In this document: in pieces, positions 33,640-45,023 of the stretch
Position numbering within the stretch: the stretch's first letter is position 1
How the letters are laid out: each line of letters begins with the position of its first letter
The notes under the pieces: generated by a model
Told to the model about the DNA's origin: nothing
Seen by the model: only the letters and a program-made list of their open reading frames with translations
Database searches by the model: none
Made by a program: the position numbers and the translations under genes
Source: Megalobrama amblycephala
Taxonomy: Eukaryota > Chordata > Actinopteri > Cypriniformes > Xenocyprididae
Length of the DNA stretch: 64,000 nt
Reading direction: 5' to 3'
NCBI RefSeq assembly: GCF_018812025.1
Contig: NC_063054.1
Location: 39,381,396-39,445,395, forward strand

Positions 33640-36261
33640 ACTGGGATTGGTCAAGGGGCTGGTGAGGTCCGAATAATTAGGTACAAACCTTCTATAATAT
33701 CCTGCCAGCCCCAAGAACTGTCTCACCTCCTTTTTGGTCTTGGGACGCGGACAGGTCGCAACTGCTGCTGTCTTGTCAATTTGGGGACGCACCTGTCCAT
33801 GTCCCAAGTGGAAACCCAGTTTTTACTTCCACCCGCCCAATTGCACACTTCTTTGGGTTGGCCGTGAGTCCAGCTCCTCTCAGCGATCTCAACACGGCCC
33901 TCAAATGCTGCATATGCCGCTGCCAGTCATTACTAAATATAATTACATCATCAAGATAGGCAGCAGCATACGCAGCAGCATCCTATCCATGAGACGCTGA
34001 AAGGTAGCCGGAGCCCCGAACAGCCTGAACGGAAGGGTGACAAATTGGTGTAATTCAAACGGCGTGGTGAAAGCTGTTTTTTCCTTAGATAATGGAGACA
34101 AGGGGATCTGCCAATAACCCTTTGTTAAGTCCAGTGTCGAATAAAAGCGAGCCGTACCGAGCCGATCAAGCAGTTCGTTCACCCATGGCATTGGATACGT
34201 GTCGAATTTTGACACAGCATTGACCTTACTGTAATCCACACAGAACCGAACCGAGCCGTCCGTTTTCGGAACTAAAACTATCGGGCTCGCCCAGTTACTG
34301 TTGGATTCTTCTATTACTCCCATGTCAAGCATTGCCGCTAATTCTGCCTGAACCACTTTTTTCTTGTGTTCAGGCAAACGATACTGCCGGCTGCGAACTA
34401 CCACGCCCGGCTCTGTCTCAATATGGTGCTGAATTAGATTAGTACGGCCAGGTAGGGGCGAGAACACGTCCGCAAATTCCGCTTGTAATTTAGTGAGATC
34501 AGTGAGCTGGGAGGGTGAGAGGTGATCTCCTCCTGGAGCCAGCGCGAGAGATTGTGTTTTGACATTCACCTCTGGCCCAAGATCATCCTCTCCTCCAATC
34601 ACCGTCGCCAGCATCACTGTCTCCGGCTCATTCCATTTTTTAAGGAGATTGAGGTGATATATCTGACGTGCCCCTCTCCTATCTGACCGTATTACTTCAT
34701 AATCGAGATCTCCAATTTGCTGTGTGACCTCAAACGGTCCTTGCCACTTTGCAAGTAATTTTGAGCTTGACGTGGGGAGCAATACAAGCACTTTATCTCC
34801 CGGTGCAAATTTACGTAGATTAGTTCCCCTGTTGTACAACCGGCTCTGTCTGTCCTGAGCTTGTAACAAATTCTCCATTGATAGCCGCCCCAAAGTGTGG
34901 AGTTTTGTTCTCAAGTCCATTACATACTGAATTTCGTTTTTACTTTGAGATGGTCCGTCCTCCCAAGTCTCTCGCAGGACATCCAGTACCCCATGGGGCT
35001 GGTGTCCGTAGAGAAGCTTGAAGGGGGAAAACCCAGTGGAGGCTTGCGGGACTTCTCGCACAGCGAACAAGAGGGGTTCTAACCACTTATCCCAATTTTT
35101 GGCGTCTTCCTGAACGAATTTCCGAATCATGGTTTTAAGCGTGCGATTAAAAGGTTTGACCAGCCCGTCAGTTTGTGGGTGAAAGACGCTGGTACGAATC
35201 GTTTTAATGCCCAATAATTCGTAAAGTTCACGTAATGTACATGACATAAACGCCGTGCCTTGATCGGTGAGGATTTCTTTTAGAATCCCCACCCGGGAGA
35301 TTAGACTAAACAGTGCGTCCACAACACTCTTAGCAGAAATGCTGCGGAGAGCCACTGCTTCAGGATATCGTGTTGCATAATCCACAATGACTAATGCAAA
35401 GCGATGTCCTCGAGCTGATAGCTCTAATGGCCCGATGAGGTCCATGCCAATTCTCTCGAAGGGGACCTGCATTAATGGAAGGGGGCGCAAAGGCGCTTTT
35501 GGGGTGGCTGGTGGATTCACCAACTGACATTCACGACAAGACACGCACCACCTGCGCACATTCTCATGAATGCCCGGCCAAAAAAATCGGGTCATGAGGC
35601 GATTTAGTGTTGTTGCCTGTCCTAAGTGTCCAGCCATTGGATTAGAATGAGCCGCTTGGGAAAGCATTTCCCGGCGGCTCCTTGGAACTAACAACTGGGT
35701 TGTATCTTCCTTTGTCTGGGTGTCATGGGTCACCCGATACAACCTATTTTTTATCACTGTGAAATATGGATAGGTAAGCGCGCGTCCAGGCTGGAGAGGC
35801 TGACCGTCAATGACTTGGACCTGTTCAAATGCACGTTTTAATGTCTTATCCTGAGACTGCTCCAGGGGAAAGTCATCGCGCTCCGAGAGAATTATTCTCT
35901 CGATTTCACTCTGCTGCCCTGAAGCAACACTCAGTGGTCCCCGATCAGTCTCCCCCGCCTGCACCCGCGCCTCCGCATCCACCGCATTTTTTCCCCAAGA
36001 AGCATCCGTGCATAAATAACCCAATAATTCAGAAAATGCTGGCCAATTTGTTCTCAGAATTAACGGATGCCGGAGGTGCAGATTAACTGCCACCTTAACA
36101 CTATGCTTTTGTCCCCTGAATTGAATAATGACCGGTATTACAGGATATTCCACCACATCCCCGTGCACACACCGCACCTTAACCACGCAGCTTGTATCCA
36201 ATACCCCGGATGAAATCAGGCTTTGATGTATCGAGGTTTGGTTACAGCCTGAATCCACCAA
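33640..36261 (-). pseudogene. Gmr1-like Gypsy pol (protease-integrase-reverse transcriptase), broken
   Basis: From the N side: aspartic protease 'VDSGCNQTS'; integrase HHCC zinc finger ('HSNPMAGHLG', 'CVSCRECQ'); integrase core with 'MDLIGPL' and 'LTDQGTAF', but the expected catalytic Glu in 'GLVxxFN' is Lys ('TDGLVKPFN'); a chromo/GPY-like end ('HLNLLKKWNE'); then reverse transcriptase 'EESNSNWASPIVLVPKTDG', 'RFCVDYSKVN', 'STLDLTKGYWQIPL'. The long ORF ends at 33943. The 'YLDD' active-site motif and following thumb are present in another frame down to about 33640. The RNase H domain is missing. Such proteins copy element RNA to DNA and integrate it; this copy cannot. Confidence 0.9.
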
Positions 36262-36378
36262 AGCCTGTTGGTACCCCCCTTGATACTCACGGGTATTTGG
36301 TACCAGTCAGCCTGACCGGGGGCAGCCTGCGGGACGTCCGGGACCCGGACCATTGTCCCAACCTCCATCACGAGGCAC

Positions 36379-37341
36379 TTATCTATGAAATGCTTCGGGT
36401 CCCCGCAACACCAACAGGCTGGTCCAGACCTCCCTGCCGCTCCAGTGGCAGGGAGTGGGGTAAATGATTGGCGTGGAGAAAGCGGAGAAGCAGGAGTGGG
36501 GTCCTGTCCCGTGGCAGCCAGTCGGGACTCGCGGATAGCCAGGTGGCCGCGACCTGGGGAGAGGGACAGGACGAGAGAGAGGGACAGAAGATGTAGAGGG
36601 AGAGAGAGAAGCAGATGGAAGGGGTTCGCCGACCCCAGGGCACGCCACCATATGGTCCTCTGCGAGTTGGATGGCCGAGACCCGCGACATGGGGCGGTGG
36701 CACTGGACCCACTCGGCTGTCTTCTTCGGTAGCCGAGTAATAAACTGCTCCAGTACCACTCGATCGATAATCCTCTCCACGTCGCTTCCCTCAGCCAGCA
36801 GCCATTTGCGGCAGGAGTCCCGGAGCTGTTGGCCCATCGCGAAGGGCCGGCCGGACTCAGCCAGCTCGAGTGAGCGGAAACGCTGGCGATGTTCCTCAGG
36901 GCTCCGGCCGACCCGCTGGAGGATGGCCCTCTTCAGGTCGTCAAAGACCAGGAGATTCTGGACCGGAAGCTGCTGTGCCGCTATCTGGGACTCCCCGGAG
37001 AGCAGCGGGACCAGGCGCATCGGCCACTGGTCCTGCGGCCAGCCTGACAGCTCGGCCGTCTTTTCAAACAAGTCAAGGAACGCCTCCGGGTCGTCCGCAG
37101 ATCCCATTTTGTTGAAGGGCAGGGGGGCGGGCACAGCGCGATGTTCCGTGGCTTCCAGTCGAACCTCCCGGTCAATCCAGCTCCGGAACCTCTCACGGTC
37201 CTCCTGCTGGGCTTGGACAACGACTTGGAAGGTTCTTTCTTGATCCTTCCGTAAGTCCAGCAGGGCCTGATGTTGTTCCTGTTGCATGACCGCGAGGCTG
37301 CTGTTAATCTCCGCAAATGGCATTCCGGAGGACGATTGCAT
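36379..37341 (-). pseudogene. Gmr1-like gag with SCAN-like capsid region, frameshifted
   Basis: The start ATG at 37341 has a strong Kozak context (GCCGCCGCC before ATG) just after the primer binding site. An N-terminal coiled coil rich in Gln/Glu ('MQQEQHQALLDLRKDQE') is followed by a capsid-like part and a segment resembling the vertebrate SCAN domain ('FRSLELAESG', 'QLRDSCRKWLLAEG', 'VVLEQFITRLP', 'AIQLAEDHMVA'). The frame is then lost. The CCHC zinc knuckle (CX2CX4HX4C, 'GDPKHFIDKC') at about 36380-36430 lies in a different frame from the N-terminal part, and a second shift in a G run (about 36277) returns to the pol frame. It is known that the SCAN domain derives from such gag proteins. 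Confidence 0.8.
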
Positions 37342-37362
37342 GGCGGCGGCTTTCCTCTCCCT

Positions 37363-37380
37363 TCCCGGGTTTCGGCACCA
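37363..37380 (-). other. Primer binding site matching tRNA-Phe
   Basis: On the minus strand TGGTGCCGAAACCCGGGA lies 1 nt inside the LTR. Its complement ends ...GGGTTTCGGCA-CCA, the 3' end of vertebrate tRNA-Phe as I remember it. Confidence 0.7.
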
Positions 37381-37381
37381 G

Positions 37382-37736
37382 TGTAACAAAGTTCAGTATT
37401 AGGAAGGAAGAGGACAGGGTCGGCTTTGACTACTGACAGCTCTTTTATTCAGTTTCTGAGAATAAACAAAAGGGTGTGCAGACAGGCACAAAACGGTCAC
37501 AACATAAATCACAACTTTTCACTCCAGCACTTCAGTGTCTCCGAGGCAGCAGCAGTCAGTAGTCCTTCTCTCTCTCTGCCACTCCTGTTTCTCCTGGCGT
37601 TATATACTCTCTCCACGCCAATTACTGAAACAAGAGACAGGTGTTCGTCATTTGCATTTAACCCACTCACTCACCGCTCGTCTCCTAACTCTCTCTCCCG
37701 CTGCAGACTTCGCTGAACCACGCCCCCCTTGCCACA
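37382..37736 (-). repeat. 5' LTR of the Gypsy element (355 bp)
   Basis: Read on the minus strand it begins TGTGGCAAGG and ends TTTGTTACA (TG...CA). A TATA-like box (ATATAAC, 37600 region) lies inside. No second copy is found on the left side of the element. Confidence 0.8.
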
Positions 37737-38240
37737 TAATGCAATTAACCTTTTTGCATGGCACCTAACGTTTTCTGCAGCAATTTGTTTCTTCTATAAA
37801 GAGGGCATTGAAGGTATTTTATCTTGCCTGTACTCAACCAAACTTGTACTTTACATGAATGCGAGTGCATTAGCAGTTAGTTGTGAATTGTAGGTGTTTG
37901 ATTTAGGAGATGAGGTCATGACTGCACCGGTGATGAGCAGGGTTGCCAGGTTTTCACAACAAAAACCTGCTGTAAAACACATTCGTTCTACCATTGGTCC
38001 GTGACGATAACATAATAGGAGGTGTGCGCCGAGGCTCCGCCTTCACTCACATGGAACGCTTCTATGACTCATGTGTTTCAGTTCGTTGAGGTAAGATCTC
38101 CGCGGGTGAAAACATGAACATAGCCGTAATAGTACAAAATGAAGTTGTGCTTCTGATGAATTGAGGCACTGACACTGTTTTTCATGTTTGATACTGTAAA
38201 GCTGCTTGCTTTTAAGCAATCTATTGAATAAAGTGCTATA
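37737..38240. other. Spacer, nothing recognised
   Basis: Unique sequence between the Gypsy LTR and a Tc1-like fragment. No coding signal. Confidence 0.4.
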
Positions 38241-38440
38241 TACAGTGGTGTGAAAAAGTGCTTGCCCCCTTCCTGATTTTTTTGCATGTTTGTCACACTT
38301 TAATGTTTCAGATCATCAAACAAATTTAAATATGAATCAAAGATAACACAAATAAACACAACATGCCATTTTTAAATGAAGGTTTTTATTATGAAGGGAA
38401 ATCAAAATCCAAACCCACATGGCCCTGTGTGTCTTGTTCA
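38241..38440. mobile_element. Tc1/mariner-type miniature element fragment
   Basis: Begins TACAGTGGTGTGAAAAAGTG and continues TTGCCCCCTTCCTGATTTTT, a terminus common in fish genomes, following a TA. The right end is not recognised. Confidence 0.5.
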
Positions 38441-39054
38441 GCCATGTGTGTTTAAACGACTGTCTCATAGCTTCTTTGTTTGGTGTTTTGTTGTTCTGAA
38501 GCCAGTTGCCTGACTAAGTGTTCTCTTAAAATTAAAATTATTTTATTTATCTGTTGTATTGACAAGACCTTTATGAAGGATATTGGTTAACTTGTGGCGT
38601 TTTGGGCACTTGCGCTTAACAGATTTTTGTAGACTTTTGAGAGGCTGTTGTGTCAACCTTGAATTATTACAATGTTGCGGTGTTCAGTTTCATTTTGATT
38701 TTAGAAAATAAACATGATTTCTCATCAATCAAATCGTTTATTTTTACTGGCATTTCTCTTAGGTATCGAAGACTAGTGCATCTCTGAGCCTACATTTAGC
38801 ATGAGTAAAATACTTAAGTAATGTTAAAATCAGATGCTCCAAGATTTTTTACTCAAGTTGTATTAGAATTTGTCACTTTTAACTTGTAATGGGAGTAATT
38901 TTTTGCTGTCAGGTATTTCTGCTTTTACTCAAGTATGGTTTTCAGGTACTCTTTACACCTCTGCTCTTTCCACAGGTATGACTTCTAAAACAGTTCTCTT
39001 TCAGTGAATCCTCATGTGGCACTTAAACTCACCTTTAAATCTGAAACTCTTTCA

Positions 39055-39261
<207 letters not shown>

Positions 39262-40179
39262 TCATGTGGATTTCAAGGTTTCCTTTCCCACTGATACTCT
39301 TTCCACACTGTTCACAGGTGAATGGACTCTCTCCAGTGGTTTCCTTGGACTATAAGGTTTCCTTTTACAGTGAAACTCTGTCCAACTGTTCACAGGTGAA
39401 TGACTCTCTCCAGTGTGATTTCTCATGTGGACTTAAGGTTTCCTTTTACAGTGAAACTCTGTCCACACTCTTGACAGGTGAAGGTTTCTCTCCAGTGTGA
39501 ATTCTCATGTGGATTTCAAGGTTTCCTTTCCCACTGATACTCTTTCCACACTGTTCACAGGTGAATGGACTCTCTCCAGTGTGATTTCTCATGTGGACTA
39601 TAAGGTTTCCTTTTACAGTGAAACTCTGTCCACACTCTTGACAGGTGAAGGGTTTCTCTCCAGTGTGAGAATTCTCATGTGGGCTATAAGACTTCCTTTT
39701 TGACTGAAACTCTTTCCACATTGTTTGCAGGTGTGAGGCTTTTCTCCAGTGTGAATTCTCACGTGGACTTTAAGGTTTCCTTTAAATGTGAAACTCTGTC
39801 CACACTGTTGGCAGGTGTAAGGCTTTTCTCCAGTGTGAATTCTCAAGTGGTCTTGAAAGTTTCTATGTTGATCAAAACTCTTTCCACACTGTTGGCAGGT
39901 GAAATAACTTTTAGTTCCTGTCTTTTGAGCTTTTTTTTGTGAGGAACACTTTTTAGCCTGTGTCAATCTTTCTCCAGTCATGAAATCATAATGTTTATCG
40001 TAATGTTTTTTCTCTTCTTCCCTTTCATTAAGTTCATGACTCGCCTCTTTCAGTGCCATCAGGTCTAGGACGAAAACAGACATAAAAAAATGAGACATTT
40101 AATGCATCAAAACCAAAAACATGTATGCTCTAAACCAGGGGTGTCCAAACTTTTTTTAAAAGGGGGCCAGATTCAATAA

Positions 40180-40592
40180 TAGGGACTTTAAGCAACAGCT
40201 GTCGATGGAACGGCAACGGCGACTGGAAGTAAACTGTCAACTGCCGTAGCTAAAGAACGCAAAAATCGCTAAGCAACAACAAAGAGGACGGCGTGGATCA
40301 TTTAATCATTTAACATAGTAAACAATACATTACATGTAAGTAAAAGAAAGAGAATTAATGCCAAAAGCAACCAATGACATACAGATATAACTAAAATACC
40401 ACATAACCATAGAACATAACATTTACTTATCTAGTCTGTCACGTATTATCAACTACGGCAAATCAGCTACTCTCCCGCAGTAGACGGTAACAGTAGAATG
40501 CCAAAAAGTAGCAGTTAAATTTGCGCATGCGCAACAGAACGCCAGAATGCCGTTGCTGTTGTATCAGCAGCTGCTGCTTAAAGTCCCTATTG
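40180..40592. mobile_element. Miniature element with GGGACTTTAAGC inverted ends
   Basis: Left end ATAGGGACTTTAAGCAACAG and right end CTGCTTAAAGTCCCTAT are inverted repeats about 410 bp apart. Non-coding. Inside the intron of the zinc-finger gene. Confidence 0.7.
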
Positions 40593-43036
40593 TGGACACA
40601 TCTGGGGTTCCTTTTCTATATATACAGGTGCTGGTCATATAATTAGAATATCATCAAAAAGTTCATTTTTTTATTGTAAATTATTTTTAAAAATGAAACT
40701 TTCATATATTCTAGATTCTCTACATGTAAAGTAAAACATTTCAAAAAACATTTTTTATTTTGATTAAAGCGTACAACTCATGAAAGTCCAAAATCAAGTC
40801 TCTCAAAATATTAGAATATTTCCTAAGATGAATCAAAAAAGGGATTTACAAAACAGAAAAGTTCTTTAAAGTATGTTCATTTGTGCACTCAATACTTGGT
40901 CGGCAGCACATATTACAGCAAATGACTTGCTCCTAGCACAAATTACAACATCAGTGAAGTGTGGCATGGAAGTGATCAGCCTGTGGCACTGCAGAGGCAC
41001 TATTGAGCCTTCAGATCATCTGTATATTGTTGGATCGACTGTTTCTCATCTTTCTCTTAAAAATATACCATAGATTCAGGTCAGGCATGTTGGCTGGCCA
41101 ATAAAGCACAGTAATATCATGGTCAGCAAACCACTTGGAAGTGGTTTTTGCACTGTGGGCAGGTGCTAAAGTCCTGCTGGAAAAGGAAATCAGCATCTCC
41201 ATAAAGCTTGTCAGCAGATGGAAGCATAAAGTGCTCCAAAATCTCCTGGAAGATGGCTGCATTGACTTTGCACTTGATAAAACACAATGGACCAACACCA
41301 GCAGACGTCACGGCCCCCCAAATCATTACTGACTTCAGAAACTTCCCACTAGACTTCAAGCAGCTTGGATTCTGTGCCTCTCCAGTCTTCCTTCAGACTC
41401 GTGGACCATGATTTCAACATGAAATGCAAAATTTACTTTTATCTGAAAAGAGGACTTTTGACCACTGCTCACTGTCCAGTTCTTTTTCTCCTGAGCCCAG
41501 GTAAGATGCTTCTGATGTTGTTTCTGTTTCAGAAGTGGCTTGATACAGGGTTCCTACGCGGTTTGGAAAAGTATGGAATTTGATTTGAGTAATTTCCAGG
41601 TCTGGAAAAGTATGGAAAAAAGAAATCGGAGTATGGAAAAATATTTGTGTTTCCAGACTATTGTCTCTATTCAGTTTTCTAATTTATCATACCTGCAAAC
41701 TAGTCACTTTACAGCAAAATTAGCCCTTTTGAATCAAAATACATAATTTATGTGAATCGTGTAGATCCGAAGAGGTTTTTTTGGGGCGAGTGTGTGTGTC
41801 TCAGGATTCTCACAAGAATTGAAAATGGGCTACTTTCCCATAGACTGGAGTGAGTCGCAATCTTTCTTGGCGCTCTGTGTCGTCATAGATCGCTGTAGCA
41901 CTCGTGAACCGACATCTCTTCTGCTTTACTAATTACAACACACAATAAACATAAATGAACATCCAAAGGTATGTTGAAAGATACAGTACAACTTACCGAA
42001 ATCTGTATCATGTCACATGCAATCGATCAATCAGTGTTTCAACCGCAGAAAGGCGTCAATAAAACGGCTTGTAAAAATGTCACATTTAGCCTACCTCAGA
42101 AAAGCCGTTCAATGTCCAAAAACTAATGTCAGCTACAAAAATGAACTTCAAGAGGAGCATTTTGCTAAATATATGCACTATAGGCTATTGCATATTCATT
42201 GTATTTGTACTTAACATGTGCTTCAATATTGAATGTAAATCTGTTTCATGACAGCCACCATTTAAATGTTTAGGCCCACATAAAAAAAAAAAGAATAGAA
42301 AAATAATTGTCATTAAAAATGTATATAAACTTCCTTATATGTACATTTTTTTTCTTTGAGGAAATTTGCCTTGTACTGTACCTGATAGGCCCCAAATTAA
42401 TCAATACTGAATCAAAGGTAATCAAATCAAATCGCAAGCTTCTGAATCAAAATCACATTCAATTGTGAAATTTGTGCTCAGCCCCTTCTGGCAATAATTT
42501 ATTATTATTTCATAACTTGAAGCAAATGTTGTTGTTTTTTCCATTTATGTTCTTGTCAGAGTGCACTAGAATGCTTCGTTTACATGTTAAAATAACAAAA
42601 ATCTTCTCATGGGGGAGGATGCCCCCAGACCCCCCTACAACAACTTCATTCCTACACATCACCTTTTACACCTCTTTTGAATTTGCAGAGGTCTAGAAAC
42701 GTATGATTTTATAAAATATTACGGAAACTGATACTGTGCTTGTGTAGGCTACACCTACTCGTAGGCTTCTCTATATAAATGCTTTGATACCAACAACAAA
42801 TACCGACAACAGAGCAGAATGGATAAATCAGAGAAGGATGTGAATGAAGTGAATGTGTCGAATTATTAGAATGTTAAACAAATTAAATATTTACGCCTAT
42901 GTAGCGAGTGGTATTGTCAGAAATGGAAACAAACTAAGTCACTGCGCCACCCTGTTAAACAGGGAATATATTAGTACTTGTAGATTATTCCCAAACAGAA
43001 GTCACACAGGTTTGTGGTTTTAAGAAGAGAAGGGCC

Positions 43037-44109
43037 TAGCCTGGATGCCAGCCGAACTTAGCCCCGCCCACAACATTTTGAGGTCGGGGAGTTCGGTCTG
43101 GACTTGATCCGTAGAGGAGTAATTATGCCCGAACAGAAACTGTTCGGACCAATCACATTGTCAGGGCGATGATTGACAGATTATCACCAGAAACGTAATC
43201 AGCCACGTCATCAACAAATGACAAGCGATCTAACCAATCAGAACGCCGCATCCGCCATTTTGTCCAACAAAGCATCAGGAGTTAGAAATTAACATTGGTA
43301 GAGTTAAACTTGAAAAATTGTGCATATTGACGTCTTTCCGCGTTTGAAACAACATTCATTCTCATGTTCATTCATGTTTATTTGATGCTATAAATGGACT
43401 CGTAGTAAGAGATGATCGGTTAAGGAGCCTCTTGAGCTGAGGCATACAGCAATCTGTCACGATCATGGTCACAACCCATTAAAGAGCCACAAAACGGTTT
43501 TTATTGTTTGATTTTTTTTAATAACTACACAGTTTGAAAGCTGGGACTTTGTTTAATATCATAAGTAACCTGCTCTGTCTCGTCTGTCGACGTGTTGTCA
43601 GTTTCCTCTTTGCTCCGCGATGTATTTTCCACTCTGTGTGGCGTGACAGCGCCACGGCTTGTCGGACAAAGCAACAGTAACTAAGGGGGGCGGGTCTTTG
43701 CGAAAGGTCAATTAGTTTACAACAATGATGGCTGTTGTTGAAGAACTGAGATGTGTAGATTCCACCATCGCGTCCATTTTAGAAGATATCGACAGTGCAT
43801 TAATTTTAAAAGAGGAACAGAGGACCGCGATCAAGGCATTTGTCGATGGGAAAGATGTCTTTGCCGTCCTTCCTACGGGATTCGGCAAAAGTTTGATTTA
43901 TTTTGGCCCCGATGGTCGCTAAGAAGAGTTCTGTTGACAACTATGCATCGCTCAACATACGTCACTTACTCTGTAGCTCTGATTGGTTGTAGGTCTATCC
44001 AATTGAGGTCTTTCCTGGATCGGTTGAAATACTCCCCCATAATCAAAGCCCAATGGAGCAGTATCAGACTCATATTCGAACTAGAATTGAGTATGACCAC
44101 GTCAGGCTA
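43037..44109 (+). mobile_element. About 1.07-kb element carrying a helicase gene fragment
   Basis: Bounded by inverted TAGCCTG ends and a 9-bp direct repeat AGAAGGGCC (43028-43036 and 44110-44118), as expected of a target duplication. It contains a 5' flank-like region, an ATG and the first part of a RecQ-like helicase. It looks like an internally deleted derivative of a larger helicase-bearing DNA transposon. I recall Academ-group elements as one such family to compare, but cannot confirm membership. Confidence 0.6.
43725..43921 (+). pseudogene. N-terminal RecQ-like helicase fragment (Walker A only)
   Basis: The ORF opens 'MMAVVEELRCVDSTIA' and reaches 'LKEEQRTAIKAFVDGKDVFA' and 'LPTGFGKSLIY', the Q-motif/Walker A pattern of superfamily 2 helicases. 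The frame is then lost. The adjacent frame continues 'LAPMVAKK', so a small indel sits right behind the Walker A motif. Only about 100 residues' worth of helicase is present. No ATPase or helicase activity is possible. Confidence 0.75.
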
Positions 44110-44799
44110 AGAAGGGCCTAGACGTGAATACTAAATACCAAACTTTATTTCAACAATCAAACACTAATTTAAAAATCAGTAAAAAACTGTAAGACCCCTA
44201 CTACAAACATGAAGCAGAGAAAACATAGAAAAGGAGACCAAGGATTACCAATGGCAGAAAATCGTTTGGAAGGAGGTCTGGAAATTTGAGTATGGAAAAG
44301 TATGGAATTTTGAAATGGAAAATGTGTAGGAACCCTGTTGATAGTCCTTTTCCTGAAGATGTCTGAGTGTGGTGACTCTTGATGCACTGACTCCGGCTTC
44401 ATTCTACTCATTGTGAAGCTCTCCCAAGTGTTTGAATCGGCTTTACTTGACAGTATTCTCAAGCTTGTGGTCATCCCTGTTGCTTGTGCACCTTTGCCTA
44501 CCCAATTTCTTCCTTCTAGTCAACTTTGCATTTAATATGCTTTGATACATCACTCTGTAAACAGCCACCCCATTCAGTAATGACCTTCTGTGACTTACTC
44601 TCTTTGTGGAGGGTGTCAATGATTGTCTCCTGGATCATTGCCAAGTCAGCAGTCCTCCCCATTAGTGTGGTTTCAAAGAACAAGAGATACCCGAAATTTA
44701 TACTGTAGGGATGGTCATTTAATGAAACTCAAATGTAAATATTCTAATATTTTGAGATACTGGATTTTGGATTTTCATGAGCTATACGCTCCAATCAAC

Positions 44800-44804
<5 letters not shown>

Positions 44805-44833
<29 letters not shown>
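44805..44833. repeat. Poly-A tract
   Basis: Long homopolymer A run within the Tc1 element. Confidence 0.9.
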
Positions 44834-44838
<5 letters not shown>

Positions 44839-44952
44839 AATGTTTTAGTTTACATGTAGAGAATCTAGAATATATGAAAGTTTCATTTTTTTAAATAACA
44901 TACAATAAAAAAAAATAACTTTTTAACGATATTCTAATAATATGCCCAGCAC

Positions 44953-44959
<7 letters not shown>

Positions 44960-45016
<57 letters not shown>
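44960..45016. repeat. (TA)n microsatellite
   Basis: Dinucleotide run immediately right of the Tc1 terminus. Confidence 0.9.

Positions 45017-45019
<3 letters not shown>

Positions 45020-45023
<4 letters not shown>

Larger units (their letters stand above)
33600..37736 (-). mobile_element. 3'-truncated Gmr1-like Ty3/Gypsy retrotransposon
   Basis: The order on the minus strand is 5' LTR (37382-37736), primer binding site (37363-37380), gag, then pol with protease, integrase and reverse transcriptase in that order. Integrase before reverse transcriptase is the Gmr1 arrangement, opposite to ordinary Gypsy. RNase H and the 3' LTR are absent; recognisable pol ends around 33640 after the post-RT 'QFLGLAGYYRRFV' motif. 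Frameshifts at the gag/zinc-knuckle region, in a G run near 36277 and before the RT active site, plus a lost integrase Glu, make this copy inactive. Confidence 0.9.
41546..44337. mobile_element. DNA transposon with CAGGGTTCCTAC ends inserted in the Tc1 element
   Basis: Left end CAGGGTTCCTACGCGG (41546) and right end, reversed, CAGGGTTCCTACACAT share 12 bp. The 6-bp duplication TTGATA (41540-41545, 44338-44343) flanks it, and removing it rejoins the Tc1 sequence. The ends resemble hAT elements, but hATs usually duplicate 8 bp, so the superfamily is open. The interior is non-coding apart from the nested helicase element. Confidence 0.75.
41000..44700 (-). pseudogene. Tc1-type transposase, dead and split by an insertion
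   Basis: The N-terminal part lies at 44340-44700 and has several stops. The C-terminal part lies at 41000-41540 with 'SVMIWGAVTSAGVGPLCF', 'KLYGDADFLFQQD' (second catalytic Asp), 'APAHSAKTTSKWF', 'YWPANMPDLN'. Frames change twice. The third acidic position is in a degraded 'DLN..' box. It cannot make an active enzyme. Confidence 0.8.
40623..44959 (-). mobile_element. Tc1/mariner element carrying a nested insertion
   Basis: Inverted ends of about 120 bp, TACAGGTGCTGGTCATATAA on the left and its near-complement (ending CCCAGCACCTGTGTA) on the right. Both contain the blocks TCTAGATTCTCTACATGTAA and GAAACTTTCATATAT. TA-rich flanks fit TA target choice. The true element is about 1.5 kb; 2.8 kb of it is the insertion at 41546-44337. 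Confidence 0.85.

Noticed and set aside
36671..37243. 190-residue plus-strand ORF
   Set aside because: Shadow of the minus-strand gag frame; Ser/Arg-rich without motif.
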